The position numbers and the translations under genes are program-made. 64,000 nucleotides of DNA, taken from contig CP136066.1 of the NCBI GenBank assembly GCA_032622095.1, forward strand, positions 169,642,664 through 169,706,663, given 5' to 3'. How positions within the stretch are numbered: the first letter of the stretch is position 1; each line of letters opens with the position of its first letter. Shown piece after piece: positions 42,101-57,100 of the stretch. The notes under the pieces are model-generated. The model searched no databases. It worked only from the letters and a program-made list of their open reading frames with translations, and was not told the origin of the DNA. This stretch comes from Siphonodentalium dalli. Lineage: Eukaryota; Mollusca; Scaphopoda; Gadilida; Siphonodentaliidae.

Positions 42101-45100
42101 TTTCGATAGTTTTTCCGACCATTTTTGGACACCCACCCCCCTTTTAACACTAAAACAGAGATTTTCTGTGCATACTATTTGTCATGGATGTTAACATTGA
42201 CATGTAAATAGGAACGAGTCATTTTGGAGTCATTCGGTCCAAAAAACATGGCTGCCAGCGGCCATCTTTGATTTCAAAATTTGCAACAAAATACAACACG
42301 GTAACTGCCTGCAGTCAGTTTAGCAGTTAGAATTACATTATTTCTCTTATTCTAAGGTGTTTAAAGCCAAACTCATTGCAAAAACAGTCAAAAAACCTGC
42401 AGGAAAATCTTTTTTGAGTTGCAGAAAAAATCGTTTGTTGGTCCCATCGACCACCCACCCACCCCGGCATACGTGCCCGGAAAAAAATCCCCACCCCCCA
42501 CCCACTGTGATATGTGGTGATTTTTATTGAGCCGTGGTCAGTCTCCATGATTTATTGTGATTCATTTTAATCCGCTCAGCGGTGTTGACTGGTTTGCTTA
42601 CTGAACACGCTTTACGACTGTACCGAGATCCAAGCCTTGAAATAGTGTGTCTGTCATTTGCAGAATGAGGTCCCCAGAGGGTGAATTTAGTGATGCTACC
42701 CCGCATAGCGGGCTAGCATCACCAAATTCACCCTCTGGGGACCTCGTTCTGCTTACACCTCAGCAGAATGAGGTTCCCTGAGGGTGAATTTGGTGATGCT
42801 AGCCCGCTATGCGGGGTAGCATAACTAAATTCACCCTCTGGGGACCTCATTCTGTAAATGACAGACACCCTATTTCAAGGCTTGCCTAGATTTCATTTGA
42901 AGGACCCAATTACTCTTAGTGGGTAAATGTGCAAAATATATAGAAGAAGACCAAAACAGGATGAAAACAAAACAAACAGCACGTCTGCAAGGAGGGGGTC
43001 CCATATTTACTGTTTACGTATTGTATATAAAGTATTGTATAACGTGTTATGCATGTTACATAATAAGTTGTGTCTTTTGTAATAAGGCAATAAACAAGAA
43101 AGGACATCAAATATATCAGCTAGTGCTAAATAAAGTATGTGCGTATGTACATCAGACCTGTATAACATCTAGTGAATACAGAGTGGAAACAGTTATTGTC
43201 AATATAAATTGTGCTAGGTATTTTTGTGAGGAACGAGGAACTTTACATAGGATATTTCTCAGTGTTTGGCTCCATTATCAGCCAACAAACTGGTGTATCT
43301 ATGCCATGAAAATCAATCAGGTGTAGTTTGATTGGATAGAACTGAAGTCAAATCAGCTGCAATAGAGACGACAGCGAACAGGATACTTTAATTAAACTGG
43401 CTCAGTTTTCTGATAATGATATCTGAATTGCAACAGGATCAATAAATATTGAGGTTGTTTAGTATGCCAGGATTGAGATTGTCGTTATTCCATGTCCAAC
43501 CAAATGATTAAAGAACTTCCATATGACCTAGTTTTATTGAAGATTTAACATCAACTCGAAAAAATATTTATATTGTATTTGTAAAAATCAAAATGGAAAG
43601 TATTTGTATTGTAATCGCCCCACCCCAGTTAGCTAAACAGAGCATGCTGTGAAATCATGGTTCTCAGTTGTGCAGTTTATTGACAATTGGTCATCATCAT
43701 TGTGTTACTGTTAAATGCGTCCCTCGCCACTGTACTCGCCCTATAAAACGTTCTTGAGCATTAGTGTTATTGTTTCTTTCGCAGCTATACTCTTGTTAAG
43801 TCGGTTGACGACCAATGGGGGATGCATGATAATAGTACCGGCAGATGGACTGGTATGGTGGGCATGCTGCAGAGAAGGGTAAGTTAAATATTTACCTTCT
43901 GCTTCTTTGCTCTAACCATTTGATGACGGGAGCTGCGCTGGTGCAGCATTAAAACGCTGTGCCAGTGCGTTCTCTTTCCAATGCGAGTGATTCCATTGTA
44001 AAGTGGTTTGGATATCATTTGAAATATCCCATGTTTACGTACAACCAAGGGAATGGGGCTTTTTATTTATGTACATTTTATACATATGTATACTCTAGGG
44101 TTCAGATTGTTAAGCCTGTCATGACTGGAACTTCCTGAAATATTGCGAAAACCCTGTGCCAATGCATTCTCTTTATACATGCGAGTCGACCATAGGGAGC
44201 CTCGCATATATAAGCGAATGCACTCGATACAAGATCAAGGTAAATATTATTAGGCCAATGCATACTCTTATATATGCGAGGCGCCCTACGGGTGACTCGC
44301 ATATATAAGAGAATACATTGGCACAGGGTTTTCGCAAAATTTCAGGAAGCTCCAGTCATGAAAGGGTTAACCATTTGAAACCTAGAGTATACATGTTCAT
44401 ATGTATAAAATGTACATAAAACGCCCCATTCCCTTTGTTGTACGTAAACATGGGATATTTCATATGATATCCAAACCACCTTACAATAATAGAATCATTA
44501 TAGATTTCAATTGTATATTTCAATTGTGATGCGCTGTATTAGAACACTAATATTTATCATGGTATACACGAGGCTATGTGTACTTGAGCGTGCTATGTCG
44601 TGCCCACCAACAGTAAGGGTTCGTTCATACACTCGCAAATTTTCCAGGCATTCTTTTGCAAGAATGTCGGTATAGAAAGCTACAATGTGACATAAACCGA
44701 ATGTTAAAATGCTTATAAAATGGATCTGTATCACAGCTAACTACATAACTTCATAAGAAGTAAAAGAGCATGAAACCATAGAAACCACAACATTTAGATA
44801 AACTCATATGATATCGACCTGTTTTTGGAAATATCCAAAACGGAATATAAATGCTGGTTGCCCCTATCATTATAAGAACATCGGGAATAGCCGGATCGCA
44901 TGACTGGACAAATACTAACTCAACATTAAAGTGGGACTCTCCATTAAATCCGGCCACCTTTTTTAACTTTTCATCTCCTTTTGTACTTATTAGTGTATAT
45001 GCAACAAATGATTGAAAATTATAATGAAATTTAATTTTGTGAATCTAGTAATAAACTCATTTTCATTATAGTTACCATGTTGTTTGAATTGTTGATGGAG

Positions 45101-48100
45101 CACACAAGTGTATTTTGCACTAATCCATGGCTCAAATTCATGTAGCGATGCTATCGAAATGTGAATGTAAATAGTATGTATATGCAATTATCGTGCAATA
45201 ATTAATCATACACAGCAGGCAATGAATGGCAATGTGTCAGTAGCATGCACCGCTACATATGGAACTACCGAAATGCTACTTCTCATGTAGTTAGCTTTGG
45301 CAAATATGCATTGTATATAAGTATGGTGCCATCCATATATATTCTGACACCATATTGTTTTCTATGTAAAATATGCCGTGCAAACTTGCCAGTGTATGAA
45401 CGTACCCTACTGTTATCACCATTCAGGTCTAATTTTATTGACGTCATTCTTGTGGCGATTACGTCAGATGTTTCAGACGGTACCAGCTGTTCGATTTTCC
45501 GATTTTTAATTTAAAATGGCACTTTGTATCGTATATAAACGAGGATATACTCAGTAGTAATATACCCACCCCTGGTCAAGTGGTCCTGCTAATTTGCTAT
45601 TTTCGCGATGTTTGGCTAACCCGAGCGATTTGTGAAAATGCCAGTGTTCACATGTATGAAACATTCAAGAACATATATATTTTGGAAAACAATGAATAAT
45701 GGCTGCGCTCATGCTCGCAAAGCGACGTTAATAGCTGCCATGATTATAATCAATTTGTAACAACTAGTACAACCGGTATTACAATATTTCGCAATCGATA
45801 TGTTTTTGAATGTTTGATACAGATAATGACTTTTCCTGCAATTGTTCAGATTGTGCAACCACCGCATGTCCGTCTGTTTGTCCGGCTAGCCGTCAATTTG
45901 GCACCGTGGATGTATGCTAACACTCGAGGCTGATGATGATTTCTCGAATTCATATGAATATGTAGAGAATTACAAAGATTTATTTACAGAAGATAATACA
46001 ATAGTATGGTATGGTATATACATATTATAGGGAAATATTTCACCCGTCATGGGTTGATCGTTTTTTTCTTGGGGCACGAAGATGTCAGGTACGTTTTTTA
46101 TCTAACCTATATATGAAAACAGAAGCACGTGTAAGCGGAATATCGCCGATTGTTGGGAAAGTAAACAGGTAATCTAATTACAAAGATTGTCAATGAGCGT
46201 AGCGGTTGATAAATATTACTATCAGTATCACTAACCTGAACTGTGAACTGCTGAAGTTCGATTTACACTAGGAATGTTCGGATAATGATCTTAACAAACA
46301 ACCGATATAATAGGTTCTCTTATAGAGTTCATCACTGAACATGCCGCCCCTAATTACTGAGTTGGAATCTCACGTGCAACTTGTATCAGAATGGCCTTCA
46401 ATTTCAGCGATGTAATTGTAAATTTAAATTATTGATTATATCGCCGTATAAATCTACATTGTATATATATACTAATTAACGGTTACATATTAATAGTGGG
46501 GCGGGTGCTGGTTTGGTCTGACCAATTTGCGGGTTTGTTCTGCGCAGATTTGAGTTATATCCTCTCACTTCGAAATTATACGTAAAGGTTCTTCTTGTTT
46601 TTCAGGAAGTTGATTTGGTCGTTGCATCACTCACGATCGACGCCGGCAGAGAGGATGTGATGGACTTCACATATCCATTCTTCTATGAAGATTACGGCGC
46701 CATTATTGCGAGGGTGGACCCCGAATCCCGAAAATGGCGCTCGCTTATCGCCCCATTTAGCTGGCAAGTGATACTCACTACCATCGCTATTGTTCCTGTG
46801 ACGTCAGCACTTCTCTTCCTGTTTGAGAAGTACAGCTATCTCCGTGTTATTCCGAACCAATCTGTGATGACGTATACGGAGTGTTTGTGGTATGTGTATG
46901 GAGCGCAATTAATGCAAGGTGAGATGCGTCGTCGTTAGAAAACTACTGATGCTGGTGGGGCAAAGTGATGCTATTTAGAAAAATGTACCGTTATTTTGTT
47001 CTAAAGTTGTCATTGCTGAATTAGCTATGGTCTTGGTGGTATACAGGCCGAGGTTATTGAGCAAATTTTTTTTTTAAATCGTCGATGCATTTTTGGCAAA
47101 TCCAAATGGAGATATCTGGGTTATATGATTGCGAAAGTTGTAAATTCTTAAATCATAATTATTTAATCATGGAGAAATTATAATTTTGCTTTTCTGGTTG
47201 TATTGTGTAAAATGACAGTGCTAATTTCAAGATATGTCATTTGGTGGTTGTGCGGAATATTGCACTAATGTCTCCAGGTTCCCTTGCCAGAGACGTGTTG
47301 TGTTTTTCTTCGTTAAACTGTCTAAACTATGTGGACACATAATTACTTATTATGAAAAGTCAATTAGTTTGATTAGCATTATATTTGAGTCTAAACAATA
47401 CAATTTTTTAGTATCTAATTTTTTGTACTAAAATCGGGTGCATGTCACAAAAAAGTTTAGTTTTTATTCAGTGCGTGTGTTTATTCTGATCCATTTTGGC
47501 ACACGTCATCGTGTATGACGTCATTCTAGATTGCGATTCACCACAACGTTTACTGTGATATGCGTTATCTAATTTCGCTGAAATTATATTCGCTATCATA
47601 TTCCCATCTTTGTAGATATCCTAATTCCGGAAAAGAAATCTCAACAGAAACCGTTTACTAGGCGTGTATTTAACTACGATGAAGCAAATTTCACAGATCT
47701 AGATAAGTCAATCTTAGAACAAGACTGGAAACAAACCTTTTCAAATACCCCCATCAGTGAAATGACCAACGTACTAACAACTTTCTTACAAGATCAGATC
47801 AATATTTTTGTCCCAAGTAAAATTGTGCGTTGTATGAAAGATGAACCAGCATGGTTAAATTCTGGAATAAAAAAACATATCAAACAACGAAAGCGCTTGT
47901 ATGAAAAAGCTAAAGTTCGTAATACCATCAACGCATGGACAAACTATAGGAAAAAACGAAACGAAGTAATCTCCCTTATAAGAAAATCAAAATCTGACCA
48001 CATAGTGCACATGCAAGACATCCTGAATAATCCAGAAACACCCTCATCTGCCTGGTGGAAAACCTTTAATAAACTCTCAGAAAAAAACAGCAATAGAGCT

Positions 48101-51100
48101 ATTCCGTACTTGTCGTGGAATAACAGCACACATACATCCAACTATGACAAAGCAGAAGCTTTTAATGACTATTTCTGTAGTGTTTCATCTATAGATGACT
48201 CAAATGCCACAATACCAGAATACACCCCATTGCAATCTATTCCAGAACTAAATGAAATATTAATCTCTGAATCGGATATAATAGAAACCTTGAAAAATCT
48301 TGTTCCTGATAAATCTTCCGGTTACGATGAGATAAGTCCGCGCATACTAAAAAAATGTCCTAGCCTGCATCATCCATTGAAAATAATGTTTAAAACATTC
48401 ATGGAAAACTCTTTCTTCCCCGATGAATGGAAACGTGCAAACGTTGTTCCAATGTTTAAAAAAGGAGACCCAACAGACCCAGGAAACTACAGACCCATAT
48501 CCCTATTAAGTTGTATTGGTAAAGTATACGAGAAATGCATAGCCAAACATCTACTCACATTTCTTACCAAAAATAGTTTACTGTGCAAACACCAAGCTGG
48601 ATTCCTCCCCGGGCAGTCAACATCACACCAATTATGCGAAATTTATCACGAAATTAGTAAAAGTTTGGATGAAGGCCAGGATGTCAGAGTCTTATTCTTC
48701 GATATAAGCAAAGCATTCGACAAAGTTTGGCACCGTGGTTTAGTTTATAAATTAAAAAGAATGGGTATCACAGGTAATCTTCTCAGATGGATTGAATCAT
48801 ATCTAACAAACCGCGAGCAAAGAGTAGTTTTAGGCTCAGAATCTTCTTCCTGTGGAGGGGTTAAAGCTGGTGTGCCCCAAGGATCCGTCCTTGGGCCGAT
48901 TTTATTTTTAACCTACATTAACGACATTGTTAAAGGAATTAAAAGTGACATTAGACTATTTGCTGACGATACGTCCATATTTCTGCCTATTAAAGACCCG
49001 ATACAAAGTGCCAAAATATTGCAAAAAGACATAAACACACTGGAAGCATGGTCGAAGAGATGGCTAGTAAAATTCAATGCCAGTAAATCAGAATCTATGT
49101 GCATATCACGTAAACAAAACCCTTTGAATCATCCAAACTTATATATGAACAATGTCCCATTGAACACAGTATCAAACCACAAACACATTGGTGTCGTTTT
49201 TGAAAACAATTGCTCATGGAAGGCCCATATTGCGTCTATATCTAAACTTGCATGGTATCGAATATCTATGTTACAAAAACAAAAATACGTTCTAAATAGA
49301 GAAACCCTAGAAAAATGTTATTTCACTCTTGTAAGACCAATCATAGAATACGCAAACGTTATCTGGGACAATTGCACAATAGCAGAATCTGACAAGTTGG
49401 AAGATATACAACTAGAAGCTGCGCGTATTGTAACAGGATGTACCAGATCCACGAGTAATAATAACCTTATAATTGAAGCAGGTTGGGAGACTCTAAAAAA
49501 GAGACGTGAAAATTCAAAACTTTATTTATATCACAAAATGATCTATAATTCGGCCCCGGAGTATCTACAAAACTTAGTGCCCCCACTTGTATCCGAGGTA
49601 TCGAAAATTAATACCCGTAACTCAAAAAACTTTCGGCTACCCCAATTTAACGCCAATTCACACGACCGGTCATTCATATTAAATACAGCAGCCCTCTGGA
49701 ATTCACTGCCGATGAGCACACGCGACATAGTGAATTACGACGAATTTAGAACAACAATAAACACTAGTCATAAAAAGAAGAATTCACGCTTCAAATATTG
49801 TTACACAAGAAAAGCACAAGTAATCCACACACGTCTTAGAAACTATTGTAGTGACCTAAACGCGCATAAATACCAAAATTATATCTCTGTCACTGATCGC
49901 TGTGTTTGTGGCCAAATAGAAGATAGCTACCACTACATATTCCAATGTCGGCGTTACCGTCCACATAGGCAAATTCTTCTTGGAAAGATCCCAGACGCAA
50001 TAGTTCCCTCAGTTTATACTTTCCTCAATGGCGATGATACAATGAGTCTACAAACGAATCTAACTATTTTTGAAGAATTCCAAAAATTTATTATCCACAC
50101 ACAACGATTTTAGTTGCTTAATTATAAATCGGTCAGCAGCATCTTAAGCATCATACGTAACATGTAATAAAATGAATAATCCGTTCCATTCTACTCTCCT
50201 CGCCACTCCCCTCCATCTTTGTCTTCTTATCTTAAATTCTCCTCTTATTCTTTATACCCAAAAATCATAGGACCAATGTAATATCCGAATTATCTATCTA
50301 CTGTCCGGTCCCGACACTAACGTCAATTTCCATGATGATTTATATAGTATATTATACAGGGGCCCTAGATGATACATGGGGAGAACGACACCTGAAAAGC
50401 CATGTGCTTACTGTCGTTCTCCCTTTCTACCAGATATATCACATATTACCATTATACATTATATTAATTCCTTGTGTATTCCCTCGTTCAATTTATATTA
50501 TGTATATTATATATTTGGTGGATAAATAAACTATGCTTAAACCAATTTCGCTGAACGACATATTTATCATAAGATACTACCTGTTAGACGAGAATCTGTT
50601 GTGTGAATTAGTTTATCTTGGTTATAACCACTTTGTGTGTTCCCGAGATAGATATTCAACCCTTTCAGTGCCAAGTCAGATTTGTGTATCAACCTATACT
50701 TCCTTGATCATTTTTCAAATTTATTGACATATCGTCTCGCCCTGACGTACTCGACGGTAGACAGCACAGAGAAGACTACGTGACTGTTACCTTCAAAGTT
50801 GGTGGTAAAAAATATCCACATCGAGTAAATATGCATTTTATAGAATTACTAAAACACACCTCGAACGTGAACAATTTCTCTCTATATGTGATAATAGAAC
50901 TGTCAATAATATCATTCGATTTCGGACAAGAAGTCACAAACTACCAATTGAACAAGGTGATTGGATAAATACTGACTATTCAACCAGAGTATGTACACTT
51001 TGTACCAAAGAACTAGGCGATGAGTATAACGTTATCCTGAAGTGTACAGAATTAAATGAACTCAGATCGACCTATTTGAATCCATATTTCTATAGAAGAC

Positions 51101-54100
51101 CGAATGCACACAAACTCTCATAACTCTTTAATACTAGAAATAGAAAGACAATTAGGAATCTGTCAACTTTCATAAGGAAGGTCCAGGATATTTTCGGTAA
51201 GTCCACTTGAGGCTATAACACTGATATTCCATGAACCCACCCATATTTTCTAAAAGACCTATATACATCCCTGACTCGTACCTGAAATCATCACCCAAAC
51301 GGAAACTTACCAAATATATAATAATGCACTCTTTGAATATCTTGATGTCATAAATAATGTTTCTGTAATATGCACATATCGATTAACAGAATAAACTGAA
51401 TCTGAATCTACTTGAATACGGATCTCGGAAACACACATGGTAAGTCTTTACACATCTTTACATCATATAGCTGACAAAAGTGTTTTCTCTAATTCTCTCC
51501 TTAGGTGGTAATAAGGAACCAGTCTCGCAAAGTGGGAGAACAATGCTAACGTTCATATGGATTTACTGCATTATAATGACGGCGCTATATAGCGGTAGCT
51601 TGGTGGCTAGTCTAACGGTGCCGAAAGTTGAAACACCAATAGATTTACTCCAAGATTTAATCAAACAAGACGAGTACAAGTGGGGGACACTCAACGGCAC
51701 GATATACGTGGATATGTTGAAGGTGAGCTGTGTACATGGGTGTTGTGGGCGTACGACACGATGCGTATACGTTATTGTGGTGGTGGACGGTAACATGTTG
51801 TGACATCTATTGACGGCTTGGAGTTTATGTTATTTGCGTATCGGTTGAACAAAGGCTACAAGCCTTCAATGTCACACCACCTTACCGTCAATCCACCAGA
51901 ATAACATATATGTTCTGTCGACAGTTCTTGTCATTCACAGCAATTTGACTGTTATTCCGAAGAATGATCAACACAAACTGTCAAAATATCCTATTGCTCC
52001 CTCCATAACGTTGTTCAACGTAAATGACGTCATGAAAAAATCAGGCCAGTGAGAGAAGATGAAACGACCGGTTGTCTCGGCTCCAGATGTAAACATCGGA
52101 TATGTTGAGCCGCTATCTGACCTATCACAGACGATGTTTCGTACTTGATGTGGAAGATCATAAGTTATTGTGGTGGAATGATGGTAACATGGAGTGACAT
52201 TTACGGCTTTGAGTTCATGTTCAATGAGTCACGAATCGTCGATGTTGAACATAGGCTCAAAGCCGTCAATGTCACATCGTGTTACCATCAATCCACCACC
52301 ATAACATATATGTTCTGCCGACAGTCCTGGTCATTCATAGCAATTTGACATTTATTCGGAATGAATGATCAGCACAGAATGTCAAAATCTCCTATTGCTC
52401 TCTCCATAACGTTGTTCAACGTAAATGACGTCATAAAAACAGGCCATTGACAGACAATGAGAAACGGTTGTCTCGGTTCCAGACGTAACCAGGCTCATGC
52501 AGAGTTCAGTCCCCTACACAGGACTTACAGCTGCCCGCACCTACACGCGTAATGTGAAGGAATGTCACATTAATTAATTAATTTATTTGAAACATTTGTA
52601 AGTTGCAATTCACTCAGCATTATTCTGAGAAACTGAAGTGTCCATATTCATTTGAAATTTGTCGAGATCAAGACAGAATGAATTGTAACTGACAAAACAC
52701 TTCAATAAAAAATGTTAGATTTAATTCGAAAATACACATGCCGGCAGCGGTCAGATATAGCGTAGCGATGGGACTGAACTCTGTTTTGCAGCTTGGACGT
52801 AAACATTGGATATATTGCGCGGCTTTCTGGCCTATATAAGGGTACGTTCATACACTGGCAAGTTTGCACGGCATTGTTTGCAAGCATTTTCTCATAGAAA
52901 ACCCTGTAGCGCCAGAATATAAACGGAAACATGCATATGAAATGCATCTCTACCACACCTAACTACATGAGAAGAAAAAAATGTGTTGTTCCACTAGTAG
53001 CGACGCTATCGATATTTGTCTGTAAATATCAAGCAATTATCTCGCACGAATCAATCATAAAGGTATTTTAATGCAATGTGTTAGTAGCACCGTTACATGT
53101 GGAACTTCCGAAGTTTTACTCCTTACGCCGTTGGCTTTGGTAAATATGCATCTTATATGAACGTGTCCGTTCATATTCTGGCACCAAAGTGTTTTCTATG
53201 AGACAATGGCTGCAAAACATGCCGTGCAAACTTGCCAGTGTATGAACGTGCCCTAACAGATGCTTACTTAAGGATGAGCACACGTCGATATGATGAAGGT
53301 AAGCTGTCGCCCAGTACTTCATTGCTATTTGACTGTGCTTACGATCACAACAATAACCTGAATTGCTGATTTCGGGTATCGTTACCTCATGATCTGCTCT
53401 ATACCCACAATTAAATGGTCAGTTAAGGTTAATTTGCACAGTTATACCCGATTGTGTGATTTTCAGATGTTATGATACCCCGAAATCGCCATGGCCAAAG
53501 TACCCGACTTAGAGAGTATTTGCTAGACAGGCTCTTGCCTGCAAACAATCACACTGACAAAGGCAATCTGGACTTCTCGACCTATGACCTCTGCGGACAA
53601 GCTCTTTGGTGCAATTAGAACTCATTTTTCGCGGATGATTATTTCCTGATCTGGAAGAACTGTGTCACCACTCTATAGCCGACCTTCCGCATAAATAGTC
53701 CGATTACGTGCAGTTTTATTTGACGAGTTATTTCGATACAATAATTATGTATGGCTCGTTTTCTTTGATCACCAAATACCCGGAAACAGGGGCCAACCAT
53801 CCTATTTTAATGCCATTGATAGCAGCCATTTACGGTGTATGTTATGACTCAACAAGTGCATATCCGCCTGATATCGTACCAATTGTGTCACCTCGCAAAA
53901 TTGTACTATTGGACGTGTCTACAATGATAAATTTAGGTCATGCTGTAATTTCATATAGATATTTTATGGACTATTCTATATCAGTGTTGTAAAACAACAT
54001 TTTTATATTGCTTAATTCGATGTTAAATGTAAATGTTTTCGTACCCACGAACCGACGGAATATAACTAATTCAAATTGGCGCGCCTGTACTTGACCCAGT

Positions 54101-57100
54101 CACCAAGCTAAAAATAACGTGATATAGTTCGAACCAATCATGGCGTTGTATTAAAGCCGAGTCTGAAACGTTGACGGAATCTGACGAGGTTTGTCGAATG
54201 TGAAAAAGAGTCAAAAGACAGTCCCGGAAATTGTCGAACACCTTTCCGGAAGTCTATATTTGACAATGTTGGTTTGCCATTCGCACTCCGAATTGTTTGC
54301 GTTCGGCAGGGAAATAAAAAAACAATTGCTGCCAAAGTTACTTTTTCGCCGTGTTATGGCTATTTCTCACTTTAAAATATATATATGAAGATATGATTCA
54401 TGTAAATTATGTTATTCCAATCGGAAATAAATGTAGGATCCAATCAGGAAATGTTTCTTACAGAATTCTGAGGCGTCAGATGACGGCAGCCTATTTAATA
54501 AAGTATTGCAGGGCATTGATATATTTAAAGAAAGTAACAGTGGCTTTCTTAGCGGCGAAGAGGCACACATGCGTAAAGTGGCAGACAGATATTCTCGTAC
54601 AATTTTTAGGAAAATGTACCAAATAAAATGCTACATTATATGCATACTTGTCCAAGAAATTTACTAATTTGATAGTCAGCGGGTGTCTTTAGTTGTCGAC
54701 CTGTATTGACATATTTTTTACCCGATGTGCGCCAAATGTTATTAAATCCACTATCTATGCAATTAATTTGATTACGTCGTTCCACGGAAATTCGTTACCT
54801 AATTTTTGGCATAATTCATAAACTAAATTTATATTAAATTATTAAAATTGATTTTATGATTACCTGTGACCGGTTTGCAGAAAATATCTTCTACTCAAAT
54901 AAATAATTTTTCTATTTATTATCGATACTAGATCGTTGTTGTTACCGGGAATTTATTGAAATTGGCGTGCATATTCCCTTTAATATATATGATTTATATT
55001 ATTCCATTCGGAAATAATTCAGCATCAATAAGGAAATGTTTCTTACAATATTCTGAGGCGTCAGGTGTCAGCCTATTTCATAAAGTATGGCAGGGCATTG
55101 ATCAATTTAAAGAAAGTGACAGTGACATTCTTAGCGGCGACAACGACGCACACATTCATGCTGTGTAAAGTGGCAAGCGAGATGTTCTTGTACAGTTTTC
55201 AGGAAAATGTGTACCAAATAAAATGTTACATTATATGCTTACTTATATAGTCCCAGAAATTGATTTGTTTTATTTTATAGTCAGCGGTTGTCTTGTGTTG
55301 ACGACCTGTATCGACATATTTTTTACCCGATGTGCGCCAATTGTTCTTCAATCCAATATCAATTTAATTAATTTGATTACGTCGTTCACGGAAATTCGTA
55401 ACTTAGTTTCTGGTATAATTCATAAACTAAATTTATGTTAAATTGTTAAAATTCATTTTATGATAACTTGTAACCAGTTTACAGAAAATATCTTCAACTC
55501 AAATTTATTATTTTTCTATTTATTATCGATATTATATCGTTGATGTTACCGGGAATTTATTGAAATTGGCGTGCAGATTCCCTTTAATATATATGATTTA
55601 TATTATTCCATTCGGAAATAATTCAGCATCAATAAGGAAATGTTTCTTACATAATTCTGAGGCGTCAGGTGTCAGCCTATTTCATAAAGTATGGCAGGGC
55701 ATTGACCAATTTAAAGAAAGTGACAGTGACATTCTTAGCGGCGACATCGACGCACACATGCATGCGTAAAGTGGCAAGCGAGATGTTCTTGTACAGTTTT
55801 CAGGAAAATGTGTACCAAATAAAATGTTACATTATATGCTTACTTATATAGTCCCAGAAATTGATTTGTTTTATTTTATAGTCAGCGGTTGTCTTGTGTT
55901 GACGACCTGTATAGACATAGTTATTACCCGATGTGCGCCAATTGTTGTTCAATCCACTATCAATTTAATTAATTTGATTACGTCGTTCACGGAAATACGT
56001 AACTTAGTTTCTGGCATAATTCATAAACTAAATTTATGTTAAATTATTAAAATTGATTTTATGATAACTTGTAACCAGTTTACAGAAAATATCTTCAACT
56101 CCAATTTATTATTTTTCTATTTATTATCGATATTATATCGTTGTTGTTACCGGGAATTTATTGAAATTGGCGTGCAGATTCCCTTTAATATATATGATTT
56201 ATATTATTCCATTCGGAAATAATTCAGCATCAATAAGGAAATGTTTCTTACATAATTCTGAGGCGTCAGGTGTCAGCCTATTTCATAAAGTATGGCAGGG
56301 CATTGATCAATTTAAAGAAAGTGACAGTGAAATTCTTAGCGGCGACATCGACGCACACATGCATGCGTAAAGTGGCAAGCGAGATGTTCTTGTACAGTTT
56401 TCAGGAAAATGTGTACCAAATAAAATGTTACATTATATGCTTGCTTATATAGTCCCAGAAATTGATTTGTTTTATTTTATAGTCAGCGGTTGTCTTGTGT
56501 TGACGATCCGTATCGACATATTTTTTACCCGATGTGCGCCAATTGTTGTTCAATCCACTATGTAATTAATTTGATTACGTCGTTCACGGAAATTCGTAAC
56601 TTAGTTTCTGGCATAATTCATAAACTAAATTTATATTAAATTATTAAAATTGATTTTGTGATAACTTGTAACCAGTTTACAGACAATATTTTCAACTCAA
56701 ATTTATTATTTTTCTATTTATTATCGATATTATATCGTTGTTGTTACCGGGAATTTATTGAAATTGGCGTGCAGTGTCCCTTTATTATATATGATTTATG
56801 TCGTTCCATTCGGAAATAAATTCAGCATCTAATCTGGAAATGTCTCTTACAGAATTCCGAGGCGTCAGGCGACAACCTATTTTATAAAGTTTGGCAGGGC
56901 ATTGATAAATTTAAAGAAAGTGACAGTAGCATTCTTAGCGGCGACAACGACGCGCACATGCGTAAGGTGGCAAGCGAGAAATACGCATACCTGATCGAGT
57001 ATACAGCCTACGACATGATCAAAACATCGGAATGTGATATAGTCAAATTCCATGATAAACTGAGCAATCACCCCTATGGAGTTGGACTTCAGAACCAGTC

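Larger units (their letters stand above)
54382..56852. repeat. ~600-bp tandem array of partial exon 11 copies (intron 10)
   Basis: Four units precede the real exon, with equivalent points at about 54382, 54956, 55557 and 56158 and the next at 56758. Periods are 601-604 bases for the last units. Each carries the intron end, ~125 bases matching the start of exon 11 (TTCTGAGGCGTCAG ... AGTGGCA(A)GC), then unrelated sequence. The first unit is more diverged; the other three are nearly identical. Confidence 0.9.

Noticed and set aside
53708-53992. 94-codon + strand frame (MQFYLTSYFDTIIMYG...) in intron 10
   Set aside because: No recognised domain, no splice borders in phase with exons 10 and 11, and composition like surrounding intron.
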